Shown: in pieces, positions 19,266 through 29,319 of the stretch
How positions within the stretch are numbered: position 1 is the first letter of the stretch
How the letters are laid out: each line of letters begins with the position of its first letter
DNA from: CAVXSP01 sp963724645
GTDB lineage: Bacteria; Acidobacteriota; Vicinamibacteria; Vicinamibacterales; SCN-69-37
DNA: 64,000 nucleotides
Direction: 5' to 3'
NCBI GenBank assembly: GCA_963724645.1
Contig: CAVRVJ010000014.1
Location: 1 to 64,000, forward strand
Program-made: the position numbers and the translations under genes
Notes under the pieces: generated by a model
What the model was told of the DNA's origin: nothing
Database searches by the model: none
The model's input: the letters and a program-made list of their open reading frames with translations, nothing else

Positions 19266-19766
19266 TCACCGCCGTCGTCCTTTGACGGTCTTCTTCGCGG
19301 CCTTGGCCCTCTGCGGCGGCGGGGCCTTACGCGCCGAAGGCCTCACGGCCGGAGATGGCGCCCGGAGCGTAAACGTCCCTGTCGCGTTCCCGTTGCCTGA
19401 CAGAACGCCAAGGATCCACTGTAACCCACCTCGGACGTCCCGCAAGCTCTGCCGCGCCTGCTCATCGAGCATCGCGGCCACATCGACGTCTCGGACCGGA
19501 TCGGGCGCCGCCACGGCGCCCTCCTGCATCAGCTGCTTTCGCGCGCCGGCCAGCGTCAGGCCATCGACGAAGAGGAGGTGCTTCAGCCGCAGCACCCGCT
19601 CGACATCCGCGCGCCGGTAAATCCGCGGACTGGCCGGCGTCTTGGCGACGCCGAGATCTGGAAACTCCGCCTCCCAGCTGCGCAACACGTACGCCTGGAC
19701 GTCCGCGATCTCGCAGACCTCCTGCGCTCGAAACACCGGTCGATTAGGGATAGTGGCGTCGGCCAC
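19266..19766 (-). CDS. MerR-family transcriptional regulator
   Basis: 166 residues, GTG start. The N-terminal winged helix contains FRAQEVCEIADVQAYVLRSW, EAEFP and SPRIYRRADVERVLRLKHLL (residues about 12-65), the MerR DNA-binding pattern with the RxYRxxDV segment. The middle is helical and should dimerise. The C-terminus is a basic, proline- and alanine-rich tail (RKAPPPQRAKAAKKTVKGRR). There is no cysteine set for metals, so it is not a metal sensor of the classical type; it resembles the short MerR proteins that often sit by tRNA-Pro. Target unknown. Confidence 0.8.
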   Translation of the reverse strand: MADATIPNRPVFRAQEVCEIADVQAYVLRSWEAEFPDLGVAKTPASPRIYRRADVERVLRLKHLLFVDGLTLAGARKQLMQEGAVAAPDPVRDVDVAAMLDEQARQSLRDVRGGLQWILGVLSGNGNATGTFTLRAPSPAVRPSARKAPPPQRAKAAKKTVKGRRR

Positions 19767-19805
19767 GGTAAATAAGTGAGGACAGTATAGCAGCGAGGCG
19801 ACGGC

Positions 19806-20690
19806 TCACTCGCTGCCCACTGCCTGCTCCGGTGTCGCGACGTCCGCCATGAGCCACCAGCGTCCTGACGCGTCGCGAGCCCAGATCCGTGCGTAGCCGC
19901 CGCGGTTGCCGCCGGATGTATACGTGCCGTAGCTGAAGGCCATGTCGCCCAACGCTGCGATCTCGGCGCCCAGGGTCCGAGGCGCCCAGCGGGTGTTCTG
20001 TCTTTCGAGCGTGGCCACGATCGCTTCGCGGCCAACCTGCGGCATCATCTGCTGCCGGTGAAGGCGTGATCCCGCCGGGGCCACGGCCGATCCGTACGCC
20101 TTCGCCATGCCTGTCGAGAGGATGCGAGCGTTCAAGGTTTTCTCCGCGTCGGCGAACGAGAGGGCCCCTCGCCGATCGCCTCCGCCCACCCACGCGCGTG
20201 GCAGCCGCACGGGCGTGAAGCCCGCCGGGAACTGGGCCAGCCCGGGGATCGTCGTCCCCACATCGATGTAGACGCGCCAGGCGCCGTCGACCTGCCGCCG
20301 CCAGATCGACAGATAGTTTCCATGACTGGGCCCGGCCTTGGCGGCGTGATCGACATACGTCGACGGGCCTGTCAGCCACCCGAGATCTCCGGCGGCCGCG
20401 ACATCTCCCGCGCGCGGTTCCCAGGTAAGCTCGGCCTCCGCAAATGGCGTCGATGGACGCGCCCGCAAACGCTCGACCGCCGAGCGCGGCTCGGGTACCA
20501 GGGCCAGCGAATCAGGGGCAAAAAACTGAAGAAAGGAATCGCGAATGCCCTTTTCGATGGCGGTGCGAGCAAACTCTCGCTCTGTCTCGACAAGACTGCG
20601 AAGTGCATCGTCGCGGCTCGGTGCTGGCTGCGCTGCCGGCAGCAACGCCAGCGCCGCCACACCAACCGCCAACAGTTTCGGCATGCACAT
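19806..20690 (-). CDS. Secreted protein with two SnoaL/DUF4440-like domains
   Basis: 294 residues. A signal peptide (MPKLLAVGVAALALLPAAQP) is followed by a helix RSLVETEREFARTAIEKGIR then DSFLQFFAPDSLAL, and later GWLTGPSTYVDH and YLSIWRRQVDGAWRVYIDVG. A related block recurs in the C-terminal half (GREAIVATLERQ, LGDMAFSYGTYTSGG, YARIWARDASGRWWLMADVA). The repeated alpha+beta cone fold (NTF2-like) suggests a periplasmic ligand binder or scaffold, but no catalytic residues can be identified. It lies between Der and MerR on the same strand, with 87 nt to Der. Confidence 0.65.
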   Translation of the reverse strand: MCMPKLLAVGVAALALLPAAQPAPSRDDALRSLVETEREFARTAIEKGIRDSFLQFFAPDSLALVPEPRSAVERLRARPSTPFAEAELTWEPRAGDVAAAGDLGWLTGPSTYVDHAAKAGPSHGNYLSIWRRQVDGAWRVYIDVGTTIPGLAQFPAGFTPVRLPRAWVGGGDRRGALSFADAEKTLNARILSTGMAKAYGSAVAPAGSRLHRQQMMPQVGREAIVATLERQNTRWAPRTLGAEIAALGDMAFSYGTYTSGGNRGGYARIWARDASGRWWLMADVATPEQAVGSE

Positions 20691-20777
20691 ACCCTACGAG
20701 AGATTTCACCACGAATTGCGCGAAGGCCACGGCCGATCCAGTTCGCCGGTCCCGCGGCCGAGGCCCAGGGCCTGAGC

Positions 20778-22121
20778 CTACCGGGCGCGCTTGCGCACCT
20801 TCAGCCGGATCGGCGTGCCTTCGAACCCGAACGTCTCGCGCAACTGATTCGTCATGAACCGCTCATAAGAAAAATGCAGCTCGGTCGCCACGTTGGTGAA
20901 GAGCACGAACGTTGGCGGCGCGGTCGCCGTTTGCGCCGCGTACAGAATCCGCACCTCGCGCCGGTTCTTGCTGGTCGGCGGGTTGGCTTCCGTGACCTTC
21001 TCCAGGAAGCGGTTGAGCTCGGAGGTGGAGACGCGCTTCTGCCGCGCCGCCGCCACGCGGTCGACGACCTGCAGCAGCCTGGCGGTGTGCTCGCCGGTGA
21101 GCGCCGAGACATGCACGATCGGCGCGTACTCCAGAAACTTGAGTTGAAAGCGCAGCTTGTCGTCGAGCGCCTCCACAAAGTCCTGTCCCTGCCCGCGCAC
21201 GAGGTCCCACTTGTTCACAGCCAGCACGATGCCGCAACCGGCCTTCTCCGCCTCGCCGGCGATCGCGCCTTCACGGTCCCCTGCGCCTTCGGTGGCGTCA
21301 ACGACCAGCACCGCGACGTCGGCGCGTGCGATCGCGCGCCTGGCCTGCAACACGCTGACACTCTCCACAGTTCCAGCCTCGGCCACGCGTCCGGGGCGAC
21401 GCATGCCGGCGGTGTCCACGAGGCGAAACTGCCGCTTCTGCCACTTGAGCATGACGTCGACCGTATCGCGCGTCGTCCCGGGCAACTCGTTCACCATCAC
21501 CCGCTCTTCGCGCACGAGACGATTGACCAGCGAGGACTTGCCGACATTGGGGCGTCCGACAATGGCGATCGCGGTTTCCTCCTGCTTCGTCTCCTCGCTG
21601 GCGCCGCCGTCCAGCGGCAGGCGCTTGATCACCTCGTCAAGTAATTCCGCGACGCCATCGCCATGTTCGGCGGAGATCTCCACCATCGTGTCGAATCCGA
21701 GATCATAGAACTCCATGGCGCGTGCCCTGGCCCGCTTGTCGTCCGTCTTGTTGACCGCGACGATCACGGGCCGTCCCAGCTCGTGCACCCGCTGCGCGAT
21801 CTCCTGATCGCCAGGCACGAGTCCGTCCTTTGCGTCCAGCACCAGTACGACCAGGCTAGCCATCGCGAGCGCCTTCAGGCCGTGCTCGACGACGAGCGCG
21901 TGCAGAGGATCGGTCGTGGCGCCGAACAGGCCGCCGGTATCCACGAGTGTGAACGCGCGATTCTGCCAGGACGCGGGCGCGGTCAACCGGTCGCGCGTCG
22001 TGCCCGCGACCGGCGCCACAATCAATCGACGAGTCCCGGTGATTCGATTGAACAAGGTCGATTTGCCGACATTCGGCCGGCCGACCAGCACGACTGTGAA
22101 GGCCGTGCGCGCGGTGGACAT
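20778..22121 (-). CDS. der: GTPase Der (EngA), tandem G domains
   Basis: 447 residues, complete. Two GTPase domains in series: GRPNVGKSTLFNRITG (about 14-29) with DTGG and NKTD, and GRPNVGKSSLVNRLV (about 188-202) with DTAGMRRPGRV and NKWD. The KH-like C-terminal domain holds VSALTGEHTARLLQVVDRVA and ends with RKRAR. Der binds the 50S subunit and is needed for late ribosome assembly. It is nearly always essential, and the sequence shows no defect. ATG start. Confidence 0.97.
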   Translation of the reverse strand: MSTARTAFTVVLVGRPNVGKSTLFNRITGTRRLIVAPVAGTTRDRLTAPASWQNRAFTLVDTGGLFGATTDPLHALVVEHGLKALAMASLVVLVLDAKDGLVPGDQEIAQRVHELGRPVIVAVNKTDDKRARARAMEFYDLGFDTMVEISAEHGDGVAELLDEVIKRLPLDGGASEETKQEETAIAIVGRPNVGKSSLVNRLVREERVMVNELPGTTRDTVDVMLKWQKRQFRLVDTAGMRRPGRVAEAGTVESVSVLQARRAIARADVAVLVVDATEGAGDREGAIAGEAEKAGCGIVLAVNKWDLVRGQGQDFVEALDDKLRFQLKFLEYAPIVHVSALTGEHTARLLQVVDRVAAARQKRVSTSELNRFLEKVTEANPPTSKNRREVRILYAAQTATAPPTFVLFTNVATELHFSYERFMTNQLRETFGFEGTPIRLKVRKRAR

Positions 22122-22286
22122 CAGCTGAGTCTATCCGCAGGCAGGTACGACAGGCACGACGAGTACGAGGGTCCGAAAAACGAACTAGCGCTGGCCATCT
22201 TTGCTCTTGAACGAAAGAAGCTGACCAGCGTCAGCGCGTTCCGCGGACCTGTCGTACCCGTCGGTATGGTCGTACCCGCCGCTCTG

Positions 22287-24944
22287 TCAGAAAGCCAGAA
22301 GCGCGACCGGGCAATTTGCCAGCAGATCGCCGATACGCAGGGACCAGCGGCCATCGACAACCTCCGGCCGCACGATCTCGCCCGTCAGGACGTTGCGTAG
22401 TTGGTGAGGCTGCCGTTCCAGCCGGAGCAGGACGCGCGCGCCGCGCCATGCCGGCCCGAGCGGCAGACCGCCTGTCTCGGCAATCAGGCCCGAGACAAAC
22501 CTCGGGGCGACGACAATGGCGCCGAGGTCGTCGTGCTCGCGCGCGAACGCGATGATCTCAGCGGGCGGTTCGGCCTCGGCCTCCAACGGGACGTAGCGGC
22601 CACTCAAAAAAATCTCCGGCCATTCGCGGCGCAACCGCAGGCCCGCCGCCGTGATGAACAGCTTGATGCGGCCGTCAGGCCACGCCTCGGCCAGCCGGCG
22701 GACGGCGATCGGATCGGCAGGCTCTCTCCGCCCGGCGGACGCCTCGATCAGCGGATCGAGCGCCGTCAGGACCGTGCGGCGAGCGTCGAAATCGACCGGG
22801 TGCCGGTTGTCTGGATCGACCAGATGCAGGTCCCACAACTCGGTGCCCTGATAAAAATCCGGGACTCCCGGCGACGCAATCTTCAGCACGAGCTGCGAGA
22901 GGCCGTTGACGGCGCCGGCGGTCGCGATCTCCGACACCAACGGGAGAAACGCCTCCAGAAACGCCGCCGTGGTCGGCCCCGCGAGCGCGCGCCGCACGAA
23001 CCGGCTCACGGCCGCCTCGTACGGCTCGTTGTCGTTGATCCAGCTCGTGTGCAGCTTCGCTTCTCTCACGGCCTTCAGCATGTAGGCGTCCAGACGATCG
23101 ACCAGTCCTGCGGCGGCCGCACGGCGGTCGGGTGCGACGGCCGGCCAGATCCCCGCCAGCACCTGGTAGAAGCGATACTCGTCGTTTCGATCCGGCGCCC
23201 AGGTGTTGTCGAGACGGGTGCGGTGCGACGCGTTGATTCGCGCCGAGCGGCGCACGACGGCGCGCCATCGCTCGGGCAACTCCGACAGCACATTGATTCG
23301 GGCGCGGACATCCTCTCCCAGTTTCGTGTCGTGGGTTGCGGTGGCGAGCATCTCGAACCGCCAGCGCTCGAGCCGCTCCTGATTTGCGCGATGGAATTCA
23401 GATGAGGAGCGGCTGGGCCGCGCGGGGTCTCCACCAACCTCGTTCACGGATACCAGCACGTTGTGCCGATAGAAGGCGGTGTCTTCGAGTCCCCGGGCCT
23501 GGACCGAGCCGGTGTACTGCTGCAGCCTGGTCACGAAGCGGCGGCGTTCCGCCTGATCGGCCCTGGCGGATTCGAGAATGACGTTCGACACGAACTGGAA
23601 GATGGATGATTCGAGCTCGGGGTTCCGCAGCCGCGCTCGAAACACGGCGTCGCGGATGCGCCGCTCGTCGGCGCGATCGGTCTCGTCCGGCAGGTACGTG
23701 CGATACACAGACAGGCTTGCGATGAATTCCCGGAGGGCTCGGCGCAGGCTGTTCAGCGTGAAGTCCCTTGAGCGGCGATCGCGCTCCGACAGTCTGTTGA
23801 GCATCTGGGCCAGGGCGTTGAGCTCGCTGGAGAGCGTGGTTTCCATCACCAGTTTCTTGGACAGATAGGCCACGTCGTCGAACGCCTGATTGAGCCCGGT
23901 GAATCGCGTGTACGCGCGTTGGACCAATCGCCAGTGTGGGCTCCGCACGAAGAGTCCATTGACCGCAGTCAGAAACCGGTAGCCGGTGGTGCCGTCGATC
24001 GGCCAATCGGCCGGCAGCGTCTGGTCGGTCGCGAGAATCTTCTCCACGACGACGAATGGCGGCTCCGAAGAGATCTGCCGCAGCCGCTCACAGTACTCCG
24101 CCGGCGCAGCCAGGCCGTCGAGGTGGTCAATCCGCAGCCCGGTGACGCGCCCCTCGGCAATCAGCCGCGCCACCAGCCGATGGGCAGCCTCGAACACGTC
24201 AGGCTCCTCCATCCGCACGCCGACCAGCTCATCGATGTCGAAGAAGCGGCGGTAGTTGATCTCGTGCGCGGACGTGCGCCAGTACGCGAGCCGATAATGC
24301 TGCGCCTCGAGCAGCCGATGGAGGGCGTCGTAACTGGACGCCACGCCGGGCTGGCCGTTCAGCATGCTGACGAGGCCGGCGGGCGCGTTCGCGGCGTCCG
24401 GCAGCGTGGCCGGATCGATCGGCAGCTGAATATTTCCGTAACACACGGCGGGCGTTCCGTCGGTAATCGCGAAGGCAAGGTCGCCTTTCTCGAGTGCTTC
24501 GCCGTACTGGCACGACAAGATGGGCAGCAGGATCTTGCCAATCAGTTCCGCCTTGGGCGGCGCCCAGTCGATGTCGAAGTAGTGCGCGAATGTCGACGCC
24601 TGCCCGTGCGTCAGGACGTCGCGCCACCACAAGTTGCTGGACGGGTCGACACTCATGTGGTTCGGGACCAGATCGAAGATGTGCCCCATGCCATGGGCGG
24701 CGAGCGCATCCGTGAACGCCACATAGTCGTCCTCGTCACCGAGGTCGGGATTCAAGGCGTTGTAGTCGCAGATGTCGTACCCGTGCCGGCTGCCGGGCCG
24801 GGCCTTGAGATAGGGCGACGTGTAACACTCGGTCACACCGAGCGCGGCCAGGTACGGCACCACGGCCGCCGCGTCTCTGAACGTGAAGTCCGGCTGGAAT
24901 TGCAGACGATAGGAGCTGATGGGACCGCGCGATCGGGAACGCAT
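22287..24944 (-). CDS. treY: Maltooligosyl trehalose synthase
   Basis: 885 residues, ATG start. GH13 enzyme that converts the reducing-end alpha-1,4 linkage of a malto-oligosaccharide into an alpha,alpha-1,1 linkage, leaving a trehalose end. Visible GH13 motifs: DLVPNHMSVD (91-100), nucleophile D273 in LRIDHLDGL, acid/base E301 in VVVEKILATDQTLPADW. The specific insert is present (ARGLEDTAFYRHNVL), as is the late KIASPGVPDFYQGTELWDL. Size is usual for the family (about 700-950). Divergent from treZ across 95 nt, so both arms can share control. It works on ends supplied by the debranching enzyme and hands product to TreZ. Confidence 0.95.
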   Translation of the reverse strand: MRSRSRGPISSYRLQFQPDFTFRDAAAVVPYLAALGVTECYTSPYLKARPGSRHGYDICDYNALNPDLGDEDDYVAFTDALAAHGMGHIFDLVPNHMSVDPSSNLWWRDVLTHGQASTFAHYFDIDWAPPKAELIGKILLPILSCQYGEALEKGDLAFAITDGTPAVCYGNIQLPIDPATLPDAANAPAGLVSMLNGQPGVASSYDALHRLLEAQHYRLAYWRTSAHEINYRRFFDIDELVGVRMEEPDVFEAAHRLVARLIAEGRVTGLRIDHLDGLAAPAEYCERLRQISSEPPFVVVEKILATDQTLPADWPIDGTTGYRFLTAVNGLFVRSPHWRLVQRAYTRFTGLNQAFDDVAYLSKKLVMETTLSSELNALAQMLNRLSERDRRSRDFTLNSLRRALREFIASLSVYRTYLPDETDRADERRIRDAVFRARLRNPELESSIFQFVSNVILESARADQAERRRFVTRLQQYTGSVQARGLEDTAFYRHNVLVSVNEVGGDPARPSRSSSEFHRANQERLERWRFEMLATATHDTKLGEDVRARINVLSELPERWRAVVRRSARINASHRTRLDNTWAPDRNDEYRFYQVLAGIWPAVAPDRRAAAAGLVDRLDAYMLKAVREAKLHTSWINDNEPYEAAVSRFVRRALAGPTTAAFLEAFLPLVSEIATAGAVNGLSQLVLKIASPGVPDFYQGTELWDLHLVDPDNRHPVDFDARRTVLTALDPLIEASAGRREPADPIAVRRLAEAWPDGRIKLFITAAGLRLRREWPEIFLSGRYVPLEAEAEPPAEIIAFAREHDDLGAIVVAPRFVSGLIAETGGLPLGPAWRGARVLLRLERQPHQLRNVLTGEIVRPEVVDGRWSLRIGDLLANCPVALLAF

Positions 24945-25039
24945 TGGGAAAGGGACTCCAGCGATCGATTTTCCCCCGATCTGCCCGGAAAAATCCTGCT
25001 GTCATGCTCCCCGGCCGTCCGCTTTGCTAAATTCAGGAC
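24945..25039. promoter_or_regulatory. Divergent promoter region treY / treZ
   Basis: The only spacer between the two trehalose genes is 95 nt and must hold both transcription starts. It contains several AT-rich spots (ATCGATTTTCCCCC, GAAAAATCCTG, TTTGCTAAATTC) but no hexamer pair I would call with confidence and no clear operator dyad. Confidence 0.35.
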
Positions 25040-26929
25040 GTGGCCGTGCGGCGTCTGCCAGTCGGAGCGGAAGTGCAGCCGGACGGCCATGTTCACTTTC
25101 GCGTGTGGGCACCTCGGTCGGCACACGTGGAGCTCGTCCTTCAGGGCCAGGACATCGCGGCCGCGTCCTTTACGCTCGAGCCGGAACCCTGCGGGTACCA
25201 TCAGGGCGCGATCGCAGCTGAAGCCGGGGCAACCTATCGCTTCCGCCTGAACGGCTCGTGCGATCTGCTTGCCGATCCCGCCTCGCGCTTTCAGCCCGGC
25301 GGACCGTTCGGGCCGTCAACCGTCGTCGACCCGACAACCTTTCCATGGACCGACACCGGGTGGCGCGGCGTGAACGCCGCCGGCGTCGTGGTCTACGAGA
25401 TGCACGTCGGCACGTTCACGCGCGAAGGCACCTGGCGCGCCGCCACGCGGCATTTCCCGGCGCTCGCCGAGATCGGTATCACGGTCATCGAAATGATGCC
25501 GATCGCCGATTTCGCAGGAAATTTCGGTTGGGGGTACGACGGCGTGAATCTGTTCGCCCCGACGCACCTCTACGGGACACCGGATGACTTGCGCAACTTC
25601 GTCGATCAGGCGCATCGTGCCGGGCTTGGCGTCATCCTGGACGTTGTCTACAACCATTTCGGACCTGCCGGCGCGTACTTCGATCGATTTGCCGACGATT
25701 ACTTCCTGCCCAATCACACGGACTGGGGACGCGCGATCAACTTCGATGGCGAACGCGCGGGGCCCGTTCGCGAGTTCTTCGTCTCGAATGCCGGCTACTG
25801 GATCGACGAGTTTCATTTCGACGGACTCAGGCTGGATGCCACGGACTCGATCTCCGACCGATCGCGCACACACATCGTCGCGGAGATCGCGCGTCGAGTG
25901 CGAGCGGCAGCCGGCTCGCGATCCACCTGGATCGTCGCCGAGAACGAACGGCAGGACAGCGTGATGATCCGTCCGCCCGATCGCGGAGGATTCGGGTTGG
26001 ACGCGCTCTGGAACGACGATTACCACCACGCGGCGATGGTCGCCTTGACCGGGCGCAGGGAGGCCTATTACACGGACTATCTCGGCCGGCCCCAGGAATT
26101 CGTCTCCGCCGCCAAGCACGGGTTTCTCTATCAGGGGCAGTGGTACCGCTGGCAGGCTCAGCGGCGCGGCGCTCCCGCGCTCGACCTGCCTTCGTCGGCG
26201 TTCGTCGCGTTTCTCGAGAATCACGATCAGGTCGCCAACTCCGGCAGCGGCGCACGCCTGCATCAGTTGACGACGCCGGGGAAGTATCGCGCGTTGACCG
26301 CGCTCACGCTGCTCGGTCCCTGGACGCCGATGCTGTTTCAGGGCCAGGAGTTCGCGTCGTCGGCGCCCTTTCTGTACTTCGCCGACCACGAGCCCGATCT
26401 GGCCGCGGCCGTACGGCGCGGCCGGGCGGAGTTCCTGGGGCAGTTTCCGCGGCTGGCGCTGCCTGAGGTTCAGCAGTCGCTCCCCGACCCGGGCGACCCG
26501 TCCACGTTCGAGCGATGCAAGCTGGATCACGACGAGCGGCAGCAGCATCCGGCCGCATGGGTGCTGCACGCGGATCTGCTTCGGCTGCGGCGCACCGATC
26601 CGATCCTTGCGGCGCACGCGCCGAATGGACTCGACGGCGCCGTTCTCGCGGCTGGCGCGTTTGCCCTTCGATTCTTCGGCGATCGGACGACAAGCGATCG
26701 ATTGCTGATCGTGAATCTCGACCAGGACTCCATGCTCCCGGTCGTGCCGGAGCCGCTCCTGGCCCCGCCCGCCGGGCACCGCTGGATCTTGCGGTGGTCG
26801 AGCGAGGCGGTCGAGTACGGCGGCCTGGGGGTGCCGCCCGTGGAGACCCACCCAGGCTGGCGGCTGCCGAGCGAATCAACCCTCTTCTACGAAGCCGTTC
26901 CGGACGACACTGATGACCTCGCTGGCTGA
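25040..26929 (+). CDS. treZ: Malto-oligosyltrehalose trehalohydrolase
   Basis: 629 residues, GTG start. GH13 enzyme that cuts free trehalose from the maltooligosyl-trehalose made by TreY. An N-terminal CBM48-like beta domain (VHFRVWAPRSAHVELVL, 18-34) precedes the barrel. Motifs: DVVYNHFGPAG (201-211), nucleophile D266 in FDGLRLDATDS, acid/base E301 in IVAENERQ, and FLENHDQVANSG (391-402). The last 17 nt overlap the start of the debranching gene, so the two are translationally coupled. Confidence 0.95.
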   Translation: MAVRRLPVGAEVQPDGHVHFRVWAPRSAHVELVLQGQDIAAASFTLEPEPCGYHQGAIAAEAGATYRFRLNGSCDLLADPASRFQPGGPFGPSTVVDPTTFPWTDTGWRGVNAAGVVVYEMHVGTFTREGTWRAATRHFPALAEIGITVIEMMPIADFAGNFGWGYDGVNLFAPTHLYGTPDDLRNFVDQAHRAGLGVILDVVYNHFGPAGAYFDRFADDYFLPNHTDWGRAINFDGERAGPVREFFVSNAGYWIDEFHFDGLRLDATDSISDRSRTHIVAEIARRVRAAAGSRSTWIVAENERQDSVMIRPPDRGGFGLDALWNDDYHHAAMVALTGRREAYYTDYLGRPQEFVSAAKHGFLYQGQWYRWQAQRRGAPALDLPSSAFVAFLENHDQVANSGSGARLHQLTTPGKYRALTALTLLGPWTPMLFQGQEFASSAPFLYFADHEPDLAAAVRRGRAEFLGQFPRLALPEVQQSLPDPGDPSTFERCKLDHDERQQHPAAWVLHADLLRLRRTDPILAAHAPNGLDGAVLAAGAFALRFFGDRTTSDRLLIVNLDQDSMLPVVPEPLLAPPAGHRWILRWSSEAVEYGGLGVPPVETHPGWRLPSESTLFYEAVPDDTDDLAG

Positions 26930-28956
26930 CGCGGCTCCGCTGGTGCGGCGGGTCCGATTCGAGACGCCTGCTGTCGATTCGAGCCTGGAATGGCTCGTGA
27001 CCAACGGCCTTGGCGGGTACGCCTCAGCTCCTGTGGGCGGCGGCCTCACGCGCCGGTATCACGGCGTCCTGATTGCCGCCCTGCCCGCGCCGTACGGCCG
27101 CATTGTCATGGTCAACCATCTCCGCGTGACGCTCGTTGCGGACGACATGCGCGTCCTGCTCGATCACGAGGACCTGCAGGCTCTTGCCGCCCCGAACATC
27201 GCGCGCGCTGACGGAATTCCGCCTCGAGTCCGGATTGCCGGTCTGGGAGTACACCTGGGAAGACGTTCGTATCGAAAAGCGCGTCATGATGCCGCACCTG
27301 CAGAACACGACGCAGATCGCGTATCGGCTGTTGTCATCCGACCGGCCCCTGGCACTCGAAGTGATGCCGATGTTCCATGTGCGGCCTCACGAAGAAGCGC
27401 TGTCGGATGCGCCCCCGCGAACCGGCAGCGTCACGATGACGCCCGAGGGCGCGGAAATCGTGCTCGCTCCCGGGCTGCCTGCCGTCCTTCTGCGGGCAAC
27501 ACCGGACGCGACATTCTCATTCAGCCAGCCCGGCACTCACCTCGTCCGGTACGTGGAGGAGAAAGCGCGCGGCTATGCGGACGCTGGCGAACTCTGGACA
27601 CCGGGCGCGCTCAGGTTGGATGTGCCCACCGGCGGATGGGCGTCGCTCGCCATGTCCACGGAGGGCTGGTCCTCGCTGCGAACCCTCGGGTTCGACAGCG
27701 CGATGGAAGCGGAGTCCACCCGCAGGCTGCGCTTGATCGATCAAGCGGCGCCGGCGGCGCGTGCGGGTGTCGGCGCGGAGCTGACGCTTGCGGCTGACCA
27801 GTTCATCATCGCGCCGGCCACCCGGACGCAGGAGGCGCTCGTCGCGCAGGCGTCGGGCGAAGAGGCGCGCACCGTGATCGCCGGCTATCACTGGTTCACC
27901 GACTGGGGCCGCGATACGATGATCAGCCTCGAAGGCCTGACGATCGCCACGGGACGACTCCAGGAAGCCGGACACATCCTCAGCACGTTCGGACACCACG
28001 TGCGGGACGGCCTCATTCCGAACATGTTTCCCGAGGGCGAACAACTGGGGCTCTACCACACCGCCGACGCCACGCTCTGGTTCTTCCATGCGACCGATCG
28101 GTACGTCGCCGCCAGCGGCGACCAGGCGACCCTTCACCAATTGCTGCCGGCGTTCGTCGACATCGCCGAACATCACATCGCCGGCACCAGGTTCGGCATC
28201 GGCGTCGATCCGCGGGACGGCCTGCTTCGGCAGGGCGCCGAGGGCTACCAGTTGACCTGGATGGACGCGAAAGTTGATGGCTGGGTGGTTACGCCCCGGC
28301 GCGGAAAAGCGGTCGAGATCAACGCGCTGTGGTACCAGGCCCTTCGGCTGCTCTCCGGCTGGCTCGAGAGCCAAGGCGCGCGCGTCGAAAGCCGGCGATA
28401 CGCGGAATTCGCCAGCCGCGCCGCCGAGTCGTTCAATCTCCGCTTCTGGAACGGCGCCAAAGGCTACCTCTTCGACGTCGTCGATGGCGAAGGTGGCGAC
28501 GACGACGCCTGTCGTCCGAATCAGTTGTTCGCATTGTCCTTGCCGCACGCCGTCCTGGATCGAGCGCGGTGGGAACCCGTGCTCGAGGCGGTCCGGAGCC
28601 GCCTGCTGACGCCGGTAGGACTACGGTCGCTTGCGCCCGGGCATCCCGACTACAGATCGCGCTACTACGGCGACCTGCGGACCCGCGATGGCGCCTACCA
28701 CCAGGGCACGGTCTGGGCGTGGCTGATAGGGGCCTATGTCGATGCGTGGCTGAAGCTTCACCCCGGTGACCTGGCCGGCGCGCGGTCGTCACTGATGGGT
28801 CTTCTCCCCCATCTCGATCGGGCCTGCGTCGGATCGGTCAGCGAGATTTTCGACGCCGATTCGCCGTACACCCCGCGCGGGTGCATCGCCCAGGCGTGGA
28901 GTGTGGCGGAACTGTTGCGCTGCTGGGTCAAGACGGAACCAGGCCCGGGGGCGTGA
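26913..28956 (+). CDS. Glycogen debranching enzyme (amylo-alpha-1,6-glucosidase family), one frameshift
   Basis: Two frames together make one protein of about 680 residues. Frame one starts at 26913 with an N-terminal domain (SSLEWLVTNGLGGYASAPVG, GGLTRRYHGVL). At about 27200, in a GCGCGCGC run, one base is out of register, and frame two continues LTEFRLESGLPVWEYTWED. It carries the GDE_C (alpha/alpha)6 catalytic domain with YHWFTDWGRDTMISLEGL (about 325-342), EGYQLTWMDAK and DGAYHQGTVWAWLIGAYV. It removes alpha-1,6 branches so that linear ends reach TreY, the role of TreX elsewhere, though TreX is GH13 and this is the GDE family. The slip in a dinucleotide repeat may be a sequencing error. 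Confidence 0.85.
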
Positions 28957-28982
28957 CGGGTTGCGGCCACTTAGCTGTCCAT

Positions 28983-29011
28983 TTGACACGATAAGTCTAT
29001 TTTTTTATGCT
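28983..29011 (+). promoter_or_regulatory. Sigma-70 type promoter for the HU gene
   Basis: TTGACA at 28983-28988, 17-nt spacer, TATGCT at 29006-29011, 29 nt before the HU start codon. The -35 is a perfect match and the spacer is optimal; the -10 matches four of six. The region is markedly AT-rich (a run of seven T) compared with its surroundings. Confidence 0.65.
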
Positions 29012-29040
29012 ATTTACGGGAACCAGTGAGCCGCTAAGTC

Positions 29041-29313
29041 ATGATCAAGGTCGACATCGTGAACGAGGTGTCTCGCTTGGCCGAAATCACCAAAGTCAAA
29101 GCCGAGGTGGCGGTCGACGCGGTGTTCGATGCGATGCGCGCGTCCATGATGAAGGGCGAGCGGATCGAGCTGCGCGGCTTTGGCGTGTTTCAAGTCAAAC
29201 CGCGCAAGCGCGGCATCGGACGCAACCCCCGCACCGGCAAGGAAGTGAAGATCCCGCCAGGCCGGACCATCCGGTTCAAGCCGGGCAAGGAACTGCAGAA
29301 CATCGGCGGATAG
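29041..29313 (+). CDS. HU-family DNA-binding protein
   Basis: 90 residues, ATG start. MIKVDIVNEVSRLAEITKVK forms the helical dimer base; ERIELRGFGVFQVKPRKRGI leads into the beta arms, which hold GRNPRTGKEVKIPPGRTIRF with the intercalating proline (R-N-P, about residue 62). It bends and compacts DNA. No IHF-specific features can be separated by eye. A consensus promoter lies upstream. It is followed after 6 nt by the M50 protease gene in the same reading frame. Confidence 0.93.
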   Translation: MIKVDIVNEVSRLAEITKVKAEVAVDAVFDAMRASMMKGERIELRGFGVFQVKPRKRGIGRNPRTGKEVKIPPGRTIRFKPGKELQNIGG

Positions 29314-29319
29314 TATTCC

